Assembly (NCBI GenBank): GCA_016987375.1
Contig: PJRA01000263.1
Coordinates: 6,167,179-6,231,178 of the forward strand
Reading direction: 5' to 3'
DNA from: Brachionus koreanus
Taxonomy: Eukaryota > Rotifera > Eurotatoria > Ploima > Brachionidae
Length of the DNA: 64,000 nucleotides
Shown here: positions 34,757-49,215 of the stretch, one piece after another
Layout: the number at the start of each line of letters is the position of its first letter
Position numbering within the stretch: the first letter of the stretch is position 1
Notes under the pieces: generated by a model
The model's input: the letters and a program-made list of their open reading frames with translations, nothing else
Told to the model about the DNA's origin: nothing
Database searches by the model: none
Made by a program: the position numbers and the translations under genes

Positions 34757-37044
34757 ATGATGTCAAATTATTTTAAAAAAATCAAAACTGACCGTACCCT
34801 TCAAAATGAAGAATATTATAAAAGCGAAAATCTTTCGAATACGTTAAATAGTCAAACAATTCAAATTTATAAATTTAGTGAAGATACCGATAATAAAGAT
34901 AAAGACTATTCAATGATAATTGATGATGAATTCTCAATTAATTCTGACATATCAGTAAACAGTAATCAAAGTAACAAAATTAATCGTCCAGATTTATTAA
35001 TGCCTAAAATATCAAATGTAGATGAAATTTTTCAATTTTTGTCCCAAAAGATTGCAAAATATTGTCAAGTTTTGGCTGATCTAACAAATTGTGAGGTTTT
35101 TTACAAAGCACAACTACCATTGAATACTGATTTAATCGCAACTGAAAATAAATCTTCGAATAATCTTAAATCGCAAGAAGCAAGCAGAAAAATTAGCTCA
35201 GTATACTGGGGTACTCATCAAATGCTTTTTCAATATTCACACGGAAAGGGTATAAAATATAGTAAAGAAAATGGAGATTGCTTAATTCGAATAAATCATC
35301 GATCGTTGACTAACGATGTAAATAATTTAATAGAAGAAATCTTGAATGAGCCAAATGTAGAGAGCAAAGTAATCGATCATAAAAAAACTACAATCGGATC
35401 TGATAACTCAGAAATTAGATTTAAAGACTTGAATGTATTAGAACATCAGATCGACAACCTTTTGGAAAAACCAATTAATGAAATAAATTTTCGCGATTGC
35501 TTTATTGCTTTAAATCGAATAGATGAAAATGAAACGAATATGCATCTTGATAATTTTGAAAAAAAGAATAATAAAATAAATTTAGACACAAACAGACATG
35601 AATTTTTTCAAGAACTCAATTTGCCAGAAGAAGAAGAACTATATTGTGATAAATCACAAATCGAGTTCCAAGAAAATCAAGAAAAAGTGAAAAAATTTTT
35701 TAAAATTATTTTCTGCTAATTAAATCTAAACAAATTTAAGGATGATAATAAAAAACAAAACTTAAAAAATGTATTTTTAAGCAATTTAGAAAATAAGTCT
35801 AGATTTGAAGAATTTTTCAAATGTGATATCTGCAAAAACTGTCAGTTTAGACATTTGACTCAATTAAAAGTAAAAAATTTTTAATTATTATTTTAATAAT
35901 TATTTTATATAATATTTTTTTATTTCTGAAAATTTCAAAATAGAAAAATAGACATATAATTAAATTATTTAATTTATCTAAGTTGTTGAAGCAGCATATT
36001 TTTAATTTAATATAAATTATAAACGATAATATTTTTTTTTAGATCCATGAATTACGTGTTCATCATAATATTAAGATTGAACAGAGAAATAACGAATGTC
36101 CTAAATGTAAATTAAAATGCAACGACAGTTACATCTCATTTATTAAACATTTGATAACATGCTATTATCCAAATTTATTCACATGCAAGATATGTAAATG
36201 TCAATTCAATAGCTATTCAAAATTTCTTTTTCATTTGAAATATATTCACACAAATTATATTTATTGTTGTTCAGTTTGTGGACGAAATTTCAAGCTTTTA
36301 AAAGAATTAATTGATCATGAAAAATTAATGCATTCAAAAGACAATTTTTTCTGTGAAATTTGTATGGAAAAATTGAATACAAAAAAATGTCTATTTGAAC
36401 ACTATAAAAATAAACATTTGAATAAAAGTGAAACTACACATAATTATCTGATTCAAGAAAAAATAAATCCATCGGTTGTTAAATTATATAACGGTTTCAA
36501 AGATTCTTCGATAACTAAATTAAGTAGTCTTGATCACAATAATGAATTTGAAGATGCCCAAATAAGTCAAAACAGTGAATATCGGACTGTTAATGTGAAC
36601 GAGTCAAAATCTTATAACATTCAAAAGAATGATTTAATTAGGGGTCTAATAGACCGTAAGCATCAGTGTAAATGGTGTATGTTAAGATTTTATACAAAAT
36701 CTCAGTTAAAGCAACATGAAGCCGTACATACTAATTCTGTTCTTTATTGTCCGATTTGTGACAAACAGTTTAATCACAAAGATAGATTAAGTGGACACAT
36801 GAAATGCCACATGGAGCCTTCATTAGAATGTAAAGTATGTGGTAAAAAGTTTAAACGCTTATGTAACCTTTATAATCATGAATTAGTTCACGGTCTTACT
36901 GAACATGCCTTTATGCTTTGTCAATTTTGCGGAAGAGGTTTTAGATCTAGAAGAGACTATCAAAATCATGTAATAGCAAACCATAGAGACCAATTAATCA
37001 AATCAGATTCAAAAATTAGTGATGAGAAAGACGATATCTCTTGA
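34757..37044 (+). CDS. C2H2 zinc-finger protein, unassigned
   Basis: Three exons (34757-35686, 35741-35869, 36043-37044) join into 686 residues. The first 310 residues are acidic and low in known motifs; the only distinctive stretch is SSVYWGTHQMLFQYSHGKG. The second half carries about nine fingers: FKCDICKNC in exon 2, a C2HC-type NECPKCKLKC, then CKICKCQF, CSVCGRNF, CEICMEKL, a spacer of about 80 residues, CKWCMLRF, CPICDKQF, CKVCGKKF and CQFCGRGF, each with paired histidines. It is probably a DNA-binding nuclear protein. I cannot assign an orthologue. The exon 1 donor is GTGAAA, a weaker site, supported by frame and by the finger in the next exon. Confidence 0.8.
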
Positions 37045-38957
37045 TATTTTAGTTTTAAAATAAAATTTAAATATTTTATTTTTATTTATTTTTATATTCA
37101 CGAATTTTTTAAATCTCAACATGTTTATTTATCCTAAAATACAAAAGAATAGATAGAAACGCAAATGTGTCTATGCCAATTTTCAAAATTTATAAAATAT
37201 CTTATTAAAAGCGATTTTTCTTGAATTAAATCACTGAATTATTTTCAAACTTATCAAGTTATTTAAAACTTAGAGTAGTAAACCATTTAGAAAGAAAAAA
37301 ATTTGATTCATAATAAAATTCGAGAAATATTACCGACCCAACTCTATCCTTTTATTTAAATAAATTAATTGCAATTGAGAATAAAGTATAAGAAAGTTCG
37401 TATTATTAGTTAAATAAAAGATTTGGGGCAATCGGCATCATCTCTCTATAGGAAATAATTGCCCCGTCTAAAGAACATCAGTTAAATAAGAGAAGATACG
37501 AAGCTATTGTATGAATCAATAAAAATCCATACACTCAGTTTTAATAGAAAAACTAATTGTTAAATTATTTTATTATTATTTATTTCATAATATCAAAGAA
37601 TAATGTTAATTTTTTTTTATATTCTCTTATTATTATTCAGTATTTTTTTTTCTTTTGCGAATAAAATAGAATAAAATTAAGGCAATTCAAAAGCGATCCA
37701 ACATCTCTTGAATTTCACTAAAATAAATTTTTAAGATTTTTTTCCTTGAAAGATTGAGTGATTTCTATCAACATATTTCTGTACGCATCATTTCACTTTC
37801 TTGAATCACTGTCTCCATTTGGTTCAATTTTTGTCAATTCTTTCTTTTTTATTTGTATTAGTTGAATTATGTCACCAAGGCTTATCTATTCTTTTTCTAA
37901 GTTCTCTTTTATAATTCATTTTTTACTCAGGTTCTTTATTTGTTTGGTTATTTTTTCCATTACTCTTAAGAAACCTAAGATAAAGTTATTTCTTGAAACT
38001 GTTTAATTGAATGTCAATTTTTCTTTTATAAGTTTATTTTCCATCTTTTCTAGCCATAGTGCATTTAACAGGCTCGTCATAAGTGAAGTTTTTGAGATTC
38101 AGCATTTTTATAATGATAGTCGCCTCAGTTATTTGCAACTTCTTTATTTGTTGTTTTGTTCATTAGTTCTAATAATTTTTGGCATTGTCAATTTTGGAAC
38201 AAAAAACAAAAACAAAAATGTAAAAAAACAATAACTTTTTTTCTAAGGGTCTAAAAACCGTTCTGCAAAATGTATCAGCTGATACAAAGATTGTATCACC
38301 CAAATTTAGTTTGTGTAAAAACTCTGCAATGATGCAAAAAGTATATAAATTAAAAAAATATAATATAAATAAATAAAAATATATTAATATATAATTATAT
38401 TTTCAAGCTCTTTATGGCTAATTCTTTCATTTGTAAACTTCACTTCATGCTCCAATTTGAGTTAATTTTTTATCATCCATCAAAAGCTTTCATATCTTCT
38501 TTTACTTTAATTTCCAATTGATTGGCTTTTGATTTTTATTAAAATTCTTTAAGCATTGTTTTATTTTCGCAATACCAGGTTTCATATAGGAATATTATAT
38601 CCTATGAGTTTACTAATTCATATAATTCATATTCATATATATATATGAAACAAAAAATTTGCAAGAATGAAAGTTTTAATTTTCTTTTTACCCCTATCGA
38701 AGTATCTTTATGTGTTTGAATCATATTAAATAAGTTCTGCAAATTTTAAAAGCAAATTTTGTGGTTTAAAATTTTCAACTGTTTGATTAACGATTTATTT
38801 AATAAAAATTTTAATGAGAGATTTTTAAAATTATGTTATCTTATTTTTGTAAGAAAACGAATATAGAATATAAATTTCAAGTTTCATTTTTTATTTTACA
38901 ACGAAAAAGAGTACAATTTTTAAAAAAAGTTCAGATTGAAAATTTGTAAGAAAAATA
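37045..38957. other. Intergenic between convergent genes, with small inverted repeats
   Basis: About 1.9 kb between the 3' ends of the zinc-finger gene and netrin. It includes an inverted pair GGGGCAAT (37425-37432) / ATTGCCCC (37458-37465) and a perfect 16-bp palindrome TGTATCAGCTGATACA at 38271-38286. A 75-codon frame at 38007-38234 lacks an ATG start and family resemblance. Confidence 0.55.
38271..38286. repeat. Perfect 16-bp palindrome
   Basis: TGTATCAGCTGATACA is its own reverse complement and is followed by TTGTATCA (38291-38298), a half-site repeat. The centre is the E-box CAGCTG. Function unknown. Confidence 0.7.
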
Positions 38958-41900
38958 TTATTTACATCTTTGATTTAAAAAATTTCTTACGCGTTTAAAA
39001 TTTCTTAATTTCCATTTTCTGATCTCAAATTTCTCCGAGCTAATCCAGTCATTTGTTGATGATTCTTTGAGGTAAGAATTATAATCGTTATTAGAAAATA
39101 ATGAAGCAAAATCAATTAATAACATATTGCTTTTGGAGAATTTAACTAAATCTTGTGTTTTGATTATGAAAAGATAATCATTTTGGGGAATGATATTTGG
39201 ACAGCTACAATTTAAATATTTTTCTTCAAAAAAAACTGTAATTTGCATGTTTCTTTTTACGTTCATTTGAGTATTTTCTTTTAGAATTCCTTGAATTTTT
39301 CCTGAAAATTTTTTTATTCTCGAGTTTAATACCCTTGAATCAAATTTTTTATCGTTTATATAGCCTTCATTTATCCATTCATTTTCCCTCATAATTTTTA
39401 TAACCAACACTGAAATACAAATTGAAAAATCAACGTTTTAATTTTTTTATCAAATTTACCTATATATGATCTGCATAAATCCATTATCTTTAATTTTTTA
39501 GATTTATTTTTGCAGAAATCACATCTGTTTTTTTCAAATCTGAAATTTCTAGAAAATGAAACCAGATTATCAGCGTAAATTTCCCTATTTTTTGGCATTG
39601 ATAAAGAAGTAGTTTTTATAGTCGGAATTGTTACAAAATTTCTTAATTCTTTGTAAAATTAAAAATTTTATTGAAAACTAAAAAAATAATACTTATGCAT
39701 GGCGTAACTGCTGAATTGGTTTGCAAAAAACCTGTCTTACAGCGATCACATTTTAATCCAGTGACTCCTTTTTTACATGGACATTGACCAGTATTCTGAT
39801 TGCAAACTTTTCCTGATGATCCAATCATATGACAATTACATTCTAACAAGAAATTTTAAATTAAAAATTGAGTTAAAAACTTAATATAAATTTTTACCTT
39901 GACATGCTTTTTGATTTGACATTGAGTATGCAAAATTTCTGTAGTAACCTTGGGCGCAATAGTGACAAAATCTTCCTGCTGTATTATGTTTACAATTTAT
40001 ACAAACTCCTCCGCTTCTCCTACCGGACAGAAGATAGAGTTCTTTATTGAAACGGCACTGGTTTGAATGATTGTTACAATTACAAGCTTTTTCAATTTAA
40101 ATAATTTAAAACTAGGATAAATTTATTCAAATAATTACGATTTAGCACTTTTTAAATTATTTTTAGTAAGATATTTTAAATTTAGACAAATTTGGCTTTA
40201 GTGCATTTTGCAGAGATTTTGCACATCATTAGCAAACTTTGACTTTTGGTGCAACTAGGCATGTTGCACTTATAGAACTAATTAGAAGATGATACAGAAG
40301 TTAGAGTTTGAGGCATAGGTAAAGATATAATTTAATTTTAAATGTTAATACAATCAACAGAAAAAAATTTTCTCTTAAAATTTTTTGGTCAATGACACTA
40401 AATAGCTTTCAAAGATTTAGGCTAAGACATATTAGAGTACCTCTAGTTCAATTTATTATAAAGGGACATACTTTAATCTTTTGAAAAGATTTTCAATTAC
40501 TTTTCCCATAACAATGAATGCATTTAATGTGTTTTAGTTTTTTAACTAATACTTATAATTGTTAGCATAATAACTTTAATATATATCAACTTATAATTTC
40601 TGTTTTTGAAATCACTTACCAACACACTCATTTGCGTCTCTTAAAGTACCTCGAGCCCATGGCCTGTCGTAGTGAAACGGCAAACATCTTTCACATTCTA
40701 TTCCAGCTGTATTGTGCTTGCAATCACATTGGTAATTTCCCTCTCTTAAAAAGAAAAATTCCTATAAATATAGATGAATGAATATTTTTATTAAAAAATT
40801 TAGGATTTAATAAAAGTAAGAGATTTTTTAATATGATTATTGAGAGCAGAATGTTTTTGTTCTAATTAATATTGAAAACACTTAAGATGACACTCAAAGT
40901 AGATTTTGTCTTAGATTAAAAAGTACTTGAACGCATTCTTCAAATTTAGTGTTATTATAGAAAAAAAAATTGTTTTGATTTAATTGATTAATGAATAAGA
41001 ATTAAAAAAAACATACAGTTACATAATAAATTTAATTAAAATAAAAAACCTGTTTATGATACAGCGTGATGCATGACCGTTACATTTGCATCTTCCTCCT
41101 ATGGCAATTTCCGATACAGCAGTATAAAAATATCCCAATTCATTAATTTGACGATAAAGTTCCCTTGACTGTTTCTTTAAATGTTTCTTGTTATTATATA
41201 TAGACTCATTTTCCAAATTTTTCTTTAAATTTAGGTATTTTGAAGGCGATAAAAGTCTAGTGAAAACAATTTTAATATCAGTGGCTGTTACCCAATCTTG
41301 AAGTACTGGACTTCTATCAAAATCATGAAAAGATGGACGTCCATCTAGAGTGCTGAAACCGATTCTGTTTAAGTTATATATATTTGAAAAATGTAAATGG
41401 CTATTTGAACATAAAGCTTCTTGTTCATTCGATTGGGTTACTTTAGCATTTAATGGTCGATTGTACATCTTATCACACTCGCTTGAATAATACTGAAACG
41501 GAATCCATGATTTACCATGATCCATACTTTTAAAGATCGCAAGAGAGTCCGGTTTAATTTGAGTGCAAAATTCTAAACTGATGTACGTCAATTCATACTT
41601 TTTACCAAAAGAAATCATTATTGATAAATTTGAAATCGAAGATGGTTCATAAATTGGCCCCGAAACCCAGCATGTCTGATTCGACCTCTCTAAATCAGTA
41701 AGGTGAGAAGCCTTTGGGACATAAGGCTCATTTTTCGAGTCGCATATCGAGCAATGGGTCCTTGACATTGTAATTTTGCTATTGAAATCAACTGATTGAG
41801 TACAATATTTAATTGGAGGTGATCCACAAGTGGATGAAGCGATTGGAATTCTTTTGAAGGCAACATTTTCAAAATTTGGAACGCAACGTTTTGCTTGTCC

Positions 41901-42038
41901 TGTGATGCTATCATAGCAAGGATCGGATTCCTCAAAAACTTTCGAAATAGCATATTTTTCCAAGGAAGTAGCTAGTAAAATAAAATTTACAAATACAATA
42001 GCTTTAAATTCAATAAAGCTCATTTTTTTGCTCATCAA
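38958..42038 (-). CDS. Netrin
   Basis: Secreted axon and cell guidance protein of the netrin-1 type. Six exons (42038-41050, 40744-40620, 40086-39898, 39842-39693, 39648-39460, 39409-38958) give about 697 residues. Signal peptide [15 protein letters not shown]; laminin N-terminal domain with [41 protein letters not shown] and [24 protein letters not shown] ending; three laminin-EGF modules ([43 protein letters not shown]); then a C-terminal NTR-like domain with basic residues and cysteines ([15 protein letters not shown], terminal QRCK). In other animals netrins bind DCC/UNC-40 and UNC5. The first two introns (305 and 533 nt) are far longer than the rest, which suggests insertions. Confidence 0.93.
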
Positions 42039-43927
42039 AGTTATTAATGAAATTCAAATGACACAAATCTAAATTAAAATTTAAAGAGATAGCATAAAAG
42101 AAAATGTAAAATTTTTGAATCTAGAAAACTATTGATTATAAAAATAGCAATTAAAATCACGGCATTATACAGAATCTATCTTGAAATGAAGCCTTAAAAG
42201 GGCGTGCTTTTGACAATTGCCCAATCGAAATTTCCAAAAAATTTCTATTAGGTTTTAAATAAAATATTTGTTTATTTAAAAATTATTTTTTTCTTTTTTC
42301 TCTTGAATAGAATACAACCTGAATTAAATCCCTATCTTTTAAATATACCGAAGGGTTATAATAAGTATCAATTAATTAGAAATCTTTCAATATTTAAAAA
42401 GGTCCAATATTGAAAATTAATTAAAAATTTCGAGTATTACCTGTCTTTCTTTTGATTGATAGATTAATTAATTTTCAATTGTTCCTTTTTTCTGTTATTT
42501 TTATTTTAAGCAATTTATTTTAAAATTAAGAAACGATATATGTTTTATTAGAAAAAATTAATTTAAAAAAATTTGATTTTATATTTACAATATAATTTAA
42601 AATATTTAGACAAAAATTCAATAAAATAAAAATTAATAAAAATTTTAATCAAAATCTCTTAGTTTCTTAATTTTGATTTAAAATAAAGCCTTAATTCTAA
42701 AATGAATGAAATAAATAAGATATTTAATCTGAAAATTGACACTTATTACATTATCTCAATTTCATAGGTTTTTTCTCGAAAAACTTATCCAAATGATCAA
42801 ATTTAAATAAAGTGATAGTAATAAGCATTTTATTTAATAAGATAAGCTTGAAATTTATTAATTATCAGTTCTTTAATTAATTTATTGTGGCTAAAAAGAA
42901 ACGATTTGTATATTTAGAGATATTAATAATTTGAAATCACTTGAATCATTTATTTTTTTGACGCCTTCTAAAAAAATAATATCTTTAAACTGACATTTAA
43001 GAAATTTTGAAAATTGCTTTAAATCTAAAACTATAAAATTCTAAAAACAAACATAAATTCAACCATAAAAAATTGTCATGTAAAACCGAAACTAAAACGA
43101 ATTGAAAATTAATTTGAACCATTAGATTAATAAGATATGGCTAGATTTCAATTTTTATGCTTTTTGTCTAAAGTGTTTAATTTAGTTTTGAAATTTTTAG
43201 TTTAGAAGGAGAATGAATAAAGAAACCATAAACTGTAAATAATTTGACAGTAATTAATCTTTCATAAATATTTTTTTCGAATGCCAGATTTTAATTTTCT
43301 AATTACTTTTTGATTTCGATATTAAATTTAGATCAAAATTAGTCTTTAAAAAGTAGAATACTTTTAATTAAAATATAAGGTGTTTAAAAGGCACCAATTA
43401 AATAAAACTAAAATCTAACTTATTTACAATAAATTTATAATTTTTTCTATTATTTTATACTAATTAAATAAGAATGGGTATTTCATTTTCAGAGTTAAAT
43501 GGAAAATTTATGTCAAGTCTGATGACATATTTTAATTTAATCTATTTCATTCATTCAATTATTTTAAACTTCAAATTAATCTTTGTTTCTAATTTTTTTT
43601 TTTAAATATGATTCTCTAATGAAACCTATGAAATAAAATTTATATGATAAAAAATACGAAATACTTTTATTGATCGTAAAAATATTATATTGGAAAAGCA
43701 AAATATTTATTTGTTTAAAAAATATTAAAAAATAAACTGGTTCTTAGATCCAATAATTCAATAGAATCTTGTTAAATTTGATGAATTGAAGATTACAAAA
43801 AATTATAGCTTAATAAATGTAAAAAATAAAACAAAAACAAAGGCCCATGAATATTTTATACCCTATTACTTTCTAAGCAAATATAAATATTTTTCCTTTT
43901 TGATTTAAAAAAATGCTAAATATCTAA

Positions 43928-43958
<31 letters not shown>

Positions 43959-44582
43959 TATCATAAAAGGTATTAGTAATACTAGATTTTTGTTCAAACA
44001 TATTTTTAATTCGATTTATAATAATTAGGTCTTCAGAGTGTTCTAATAAACCTCTTTATATTAAATCGTCTTATTCGTTTAATTGACATTTTTTTGGTGA
44101 TTTTAATACCATTTTGATTAGTTTTTTATTTTTCTAAAAAGCTATAAGTGTCACTAAATAACAAATATTAATTTAAGTTATTATTTCTACAATTGCCTTG
44201 AAATAATTTTTGATCGATGCAACTAAAAATCAATTAAAATCTTTTTTAATTTTTAAAACATACAATAAATTCGCCATTAATGAATAAACAAGATCCAAAA
44301 AAATTTATTCGGAATAACTAAAATTTCTATAAGATTCTTAATTATTTTTTGCTCTTATTAGAATCAAATAATGTTTCAATAAATAAATATATTTCCTATT
44401 GTGTTAAAATAAAATGAATATTTCGAATTTGCGAAGTGTCAAATACACTAATGAAGTGAGGGTCAGAAACAAAAATGGGCAAATCAGGAAAAATAAATAA
44501 TTTTTTATAAACTATATATACTTTTTAAATTTAAATTTAAAACTAAATATTTTAATAATTTTAGAAATTCTTTTAATTTTAA
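42039..44582. other. Intergenic upstream of netrin
   Basis: About 2.5 kb between the netrin 5' end and the ZNF830 3' end. It probably holds the netrin promoter. A perfect (AT)13 microsatellite lies at 43936-43961. No coding exon or RNA gene is recognised. Confidence 0.55.
43936..43961. repeat. (AT)n microsatellite
   Basis: About 26 bp of uninterrupted AT dinucleotides following an A-run. Confidence 0.9.
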
Positions 44583-45383
44583 TCAACATCTTTTTTTTGT
44601 TTGTAATGATAGGTTTATTACATCATCTAAATCCAATTCTGAATCATCAAGATCTGAATCTTTTTCTTGTTCTTTAATCGCTTTCCATTTTTTTTTATCT
44701 TTTAGTATTTCTTCTCTTTTATTATGAAAATTGTCTATTTTTTTCCATCGACAAATTAATTCTTCTACTTCTTCTAGTTCTCGATTAACATCACTAATTT
44801 TTTCATCCTTTGCATCACTCAATTCCGACTCAGTAGTTTCATTTTGAATTATTCGTTTAAATTCTTCATATTGACTGTTTATATCTTGTAATTTGAGATT
44901 ATCAAATGGCATCGTTTCTGCTTGACGATTATCATAAAATCCTGCTGGCAACACTCCTGGTATATCTTGACCAGAATTTAAATCTCGTTCATTATCGTTC
45001 ACTTCTAGCTTTGTATCAAATCTTTGCTTTTTATTTTCTGTAATATTTTGGCTAAAACTTCTTGGTTGATTTTCTGATAGACTCTCGGAGATATTCCTTT
45101 TTAGTGATCGAGCTTCGACGACAGCTTCTTTTGCGAAATCATTTGCGAAATCAGATTCAATCTTTTTTTTAAATTTAATTTTATTATCTAAATGAGTTTT
45201 TGAAATCAAATGTTTATTCCACAAAATGTCATTTTTGATAGATTGGTTACAAATTATGCAGCTAAGTTGGCCGATCGAATTATATTTTGCAAAAGGAGAA
45301 CTTATTTTTTGAGACTGAATAGATGCTTTTGTTGAATGATAATGTGCATTTTTATCTGTATTTTTATTTCCATTTGAATCCAT
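44583..45383 (-). CDS. ZNF830: ZNF830/CCDC16 zinc-finger protein
   Basis: A single-exon gene of 266 codons. ZNF830 is a nuclear protein associated with the spliceosome and replication control in vertebrates. The N-terminal finger block SSPFAKYNSIGQLSCIICNQ followed by LWNKHLISKTH aligns with the family IQSPFAKYNNQGQLTC...LWQTHVLGKQH. LPAGFYD corresponds to the family LPEGFFD motif. The C-terminal half is a charged coiled-coil region with ELEEVEELICRWKKI and HNKREEI, and an acidic DSDLDDSELDLDD tail. It is shorter than the human protein (372 residues). Confidence 0.88.
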   Translation of the reverse strand: MDSNGNKNTDKNAHYHSTKASIQSQKISSPFAKYNSIGQLSCIICNQSIKNDILWNKHLISKTHLDNKIKFKKKIESDFANDFAKEAVVEARSLKRNISESLSENQPRSFSQNITENKKQRFDTKLEVNDNERDLNSGQDIPGVLPAGFYDNRQAETMPFDNLKLQDINSQYEEFKRIIQNETTESELSDAKDEKISDVNRELEEVEELICRWKKIDNFHNKREEILKDKKKWKAIKEQEKDSDLDDSELDLDDVINLSLQTKKRC

Positions 45384-45711
45384 ATTTAATTTTCAATATA
45401 GAATAAATAATTTAGAATAGACAATTTAAATTGCTTTAAGTTTTAACCTATTTTAAATTGTTTAAATCATAAAGACCAATTATGCAATCTTGATGAAAAT
45501 TTTAAAAATTGCAATAATTTATTAACTTTTAAAATAGTTACTTATTATTATTATACATGTTGATAAATTTTGAATTCAGATAATTTAAAAATCACATTCA
45601 AATTTGTTTTCATCATTGTAAATTTTTATTTTTATTTTTTTTTTGAGCTAAAAAAATTGATGAACTTTTTTTAAGTAGCTTTGTGAATAATTTTTTTCTA
45701 AATTTAGCAAA
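45384..45711. promoter_or_regulatory. Shared upstream region of ZNF830 and PSMC5
   Basis: 328 bp between two divergent starts. A consensus-like splice acceptor (CTAAATTTAG at about 45699-45708) ends three bases before the PSMC5 ATG, implying a 5'-UTR intron or a trans-splice site. Confidence 0.5.
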
Positions 45712-46937
<1,226 letters not shown>

Positions 46938-47682
46938 ACATTTGTTTATTTTAATATTTTATATTTTTAGCTTCACTTTAAAAATATATTTGACTAAAAA
47001 ATTTAAATTATTAAACAAAATTTTTCTTTAAGATAATGCAAAAAGATTCAGAAAGAAACATGTCGATAAAAAAACTTTGGAAATAGAAAGAAACTAAATT
47101 GAACCAAAAATATTATTAATCGAATTATAATTTATCTCAAATAATTTAAATATTAACAATTAAAAATAAAATTTTTAAAAACCTTAATATTTAATTAATT
47201 TAGTTCAACATGATTATCCAAATACTTTTAATGAAATTTGATTCTCGGTTTAGTGATATTTATTGTTAAAAAAAGTAGTTTCATTAATTGTTAAAAAATC
47301 TTTTTAAATTCTAATCTGCATCTATTCATAAACTCTAATACCCAGCATGTTGATTTTTAAAAATAAAATAAAATATTATGGATTAAATAAAAAAGCAAAT
47401 CGGATAAATTATTATGAACAGTTTATTTTAAAGCATATTGAGACGGTTTTTGTCATTTAAATTAAATGCAATTTGGTCAATGTTTATTTAGTTTGTAAAA
47501 TTTAAGCAATCAAAAATATACCAATAGCTTAAATATTTTTATTAAGATATAAATACGTAATTAATTTTATTTTTTTTATAAAAAATACAATATAAAAAAA
47601 AATAAATCTAATCAATTTTAGAAATCAATAATTCATTGAAAAATTTTAAATTGCCAATAAAATAGTTTTTTGATGATAAGTT
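46938..47682. other. Intergenic, nothing recognised
   Basis: AT-rich spacer between PSMC5 and the small GPI-type gene; convergent 3' ends. Confidence 0.6.
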
Positions 47683-47980
47683 TCAATTAGTTGTAATAAG
47701 CATAAAGAATACCGAAAATATCGAAATGAACGAAATATTTAGTTTTCCTGATCCATTTAAGTGATTATTATCTGTAGACGCTACTACTTTATTTTTGTCG
47801 TCTTTTAAAAAAAAATAGAAAAATCAATAAAAAATATTTTTGAAAATTACCAATATTTGAATTAGTTGTTGTTGTTGTTGTTGTTACATTTGATAAGGAA
47901 TTTTGGGTACTGTTCAAATTTTCACAAGAATAAAAACTAATGGCTACGACCAATACTATTAAAAAAACTAAATATTTCAT
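47683..47980 (-). CDS. Small Thr-rich secreted protein with GPI-anchor signal
   Basis: Two exons (47980-47851, 47801-47683) join in phase 1 into only 82 residues. The N-terminus is a signal peptide (MKYLVFLIVLVVAISFYSC). The mature part is about 40 residues, rich in Asn, Ser and Thr, with a run of seven threonines and several N-glycosylation sequons (NST, NVT, NGS, NIS). The C-terminus is a small-residue site (NGSGK) followed by a hydrophobic tail (ISFISIFSVFFMLITTN), the layout of a GPI-attachment signal. It may be a mucin-like surface coat protein. No family is recognised; the intron with agreeing phase and the topology are the evidence that it is real. Confidence 0.6.
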
Positions 47981-49215
47981 TTTAAATTCACGATTTTAAT
48001 TTTTTTCTAAAATCAAAATAGTTTTTTGGTCAATAAAATTGTAAAAATTAAAAAAGATGAACTCTTTTGGCTTTAAAAAAATAAAATTTGATGTTATAAC
48101 TTTTCTATACAAGCTTAGAATGCAAATTTAAGAAGAAAAATCTTTTTTAAATAATAAATTTTTGTTTTATCTGTAGCTTTTAAATGTCATTAAATTTTAG
48201 CGTTTCATTTTAAAATAATTATTGTATTAAAATAAATTGTCTTAATTTTCAAATTTTTTTATCGAAATGTTTTTATTTTATTTATTCATTTTAAAAAGCC
48301 AATTCAGGCGGTACATTGAAGTTAATGATCAAAATTTAATCATCATAGAGCACTATACCACAGTAACTACTACTATCACTAGTACTACTGCTACATGCTT
48401 CAAAATAATTTTTCAATTAAAAAATTTATTGCGGAGATATATATTCATGTGTGGCAAAACATGTTAAACTAAAGCCAGTTATTGTGTATCATTCTGTATG
48501 CATAGAACATTTAGACACAAAAAATTAAGTTTAGCTTTGAATGCATTAATATATGCTATAATATATTTTTTACTGAATAATTTTTAAAATAAATTTTTTA
48601 AAAATTAAATTAAATTTAATTTTGATTAATTTTTTTAAAGCCTATTTTTAAAAATAATTTTTGAGTATGATCAATTTTATTTGATCAAACATTTCAATTT
48701 GCCATTGAGACGCAGAAAAAAAAAATTGGAGAACCGCAAAATTTTTGCCATTTAAAATGCTTTTATGACTCATTTTAAAGCATTTACTGTTGAAGATAAA
48801 ATATTGGATATGAATAGCCTAAGGAAAATAACTTTAGTTTTGTTTCAGATTAATTTTAAAAAATCAACATTTATTTGAATTATTTTAAACTGTGACCAAT
48901 TTTTTGTTTGGGTAAGATTTTGGTTTAAGATGAAGACAAAAAAATATTAGCTTGTTTTTCAAAATTAATTCTTTTATTTTGTTGCAGTTCATTTGAGGTA
49001 AAAAATCAGTTTTAATAAAATTATACTTTGGATTTAATTTTTAGTTTATCTCTTTAAAAATAAAATTGCTTCAATTATTTAATATTTCTAATTAGGAAGT
49101 TTTATTGATTTATTGTTTCTTTAAAATAAATTGAATTAAAATTAAATAATCGAATCGTTTATTTACTTAATTAAAGTTAAAATAAAAAAATATAATTTAT
49201 GTAAGTTCCATTTTT
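47981..49215. other. Intergenic, nothing supported
   Basis: AT-rich 1.2-kb stretch. A plus-strand frame at 48267-48467 with a Thr run has no signal, splice site or homology and is not called. Confidence 0.55.

Noticed and set aside
38007..38234. 75-codon plus frame with hydrophobic stretch
   Set aside because: Starts at a non-ATG codon and lies in a long AT-rich spacer between convergent genes; no homology.
48267..48467. Second Thr-rich small protein
   Set aside because: Opposite strand to the GPI-type gene, no signal peptide of similar form and no anchor; Thr run alone is not evidence.
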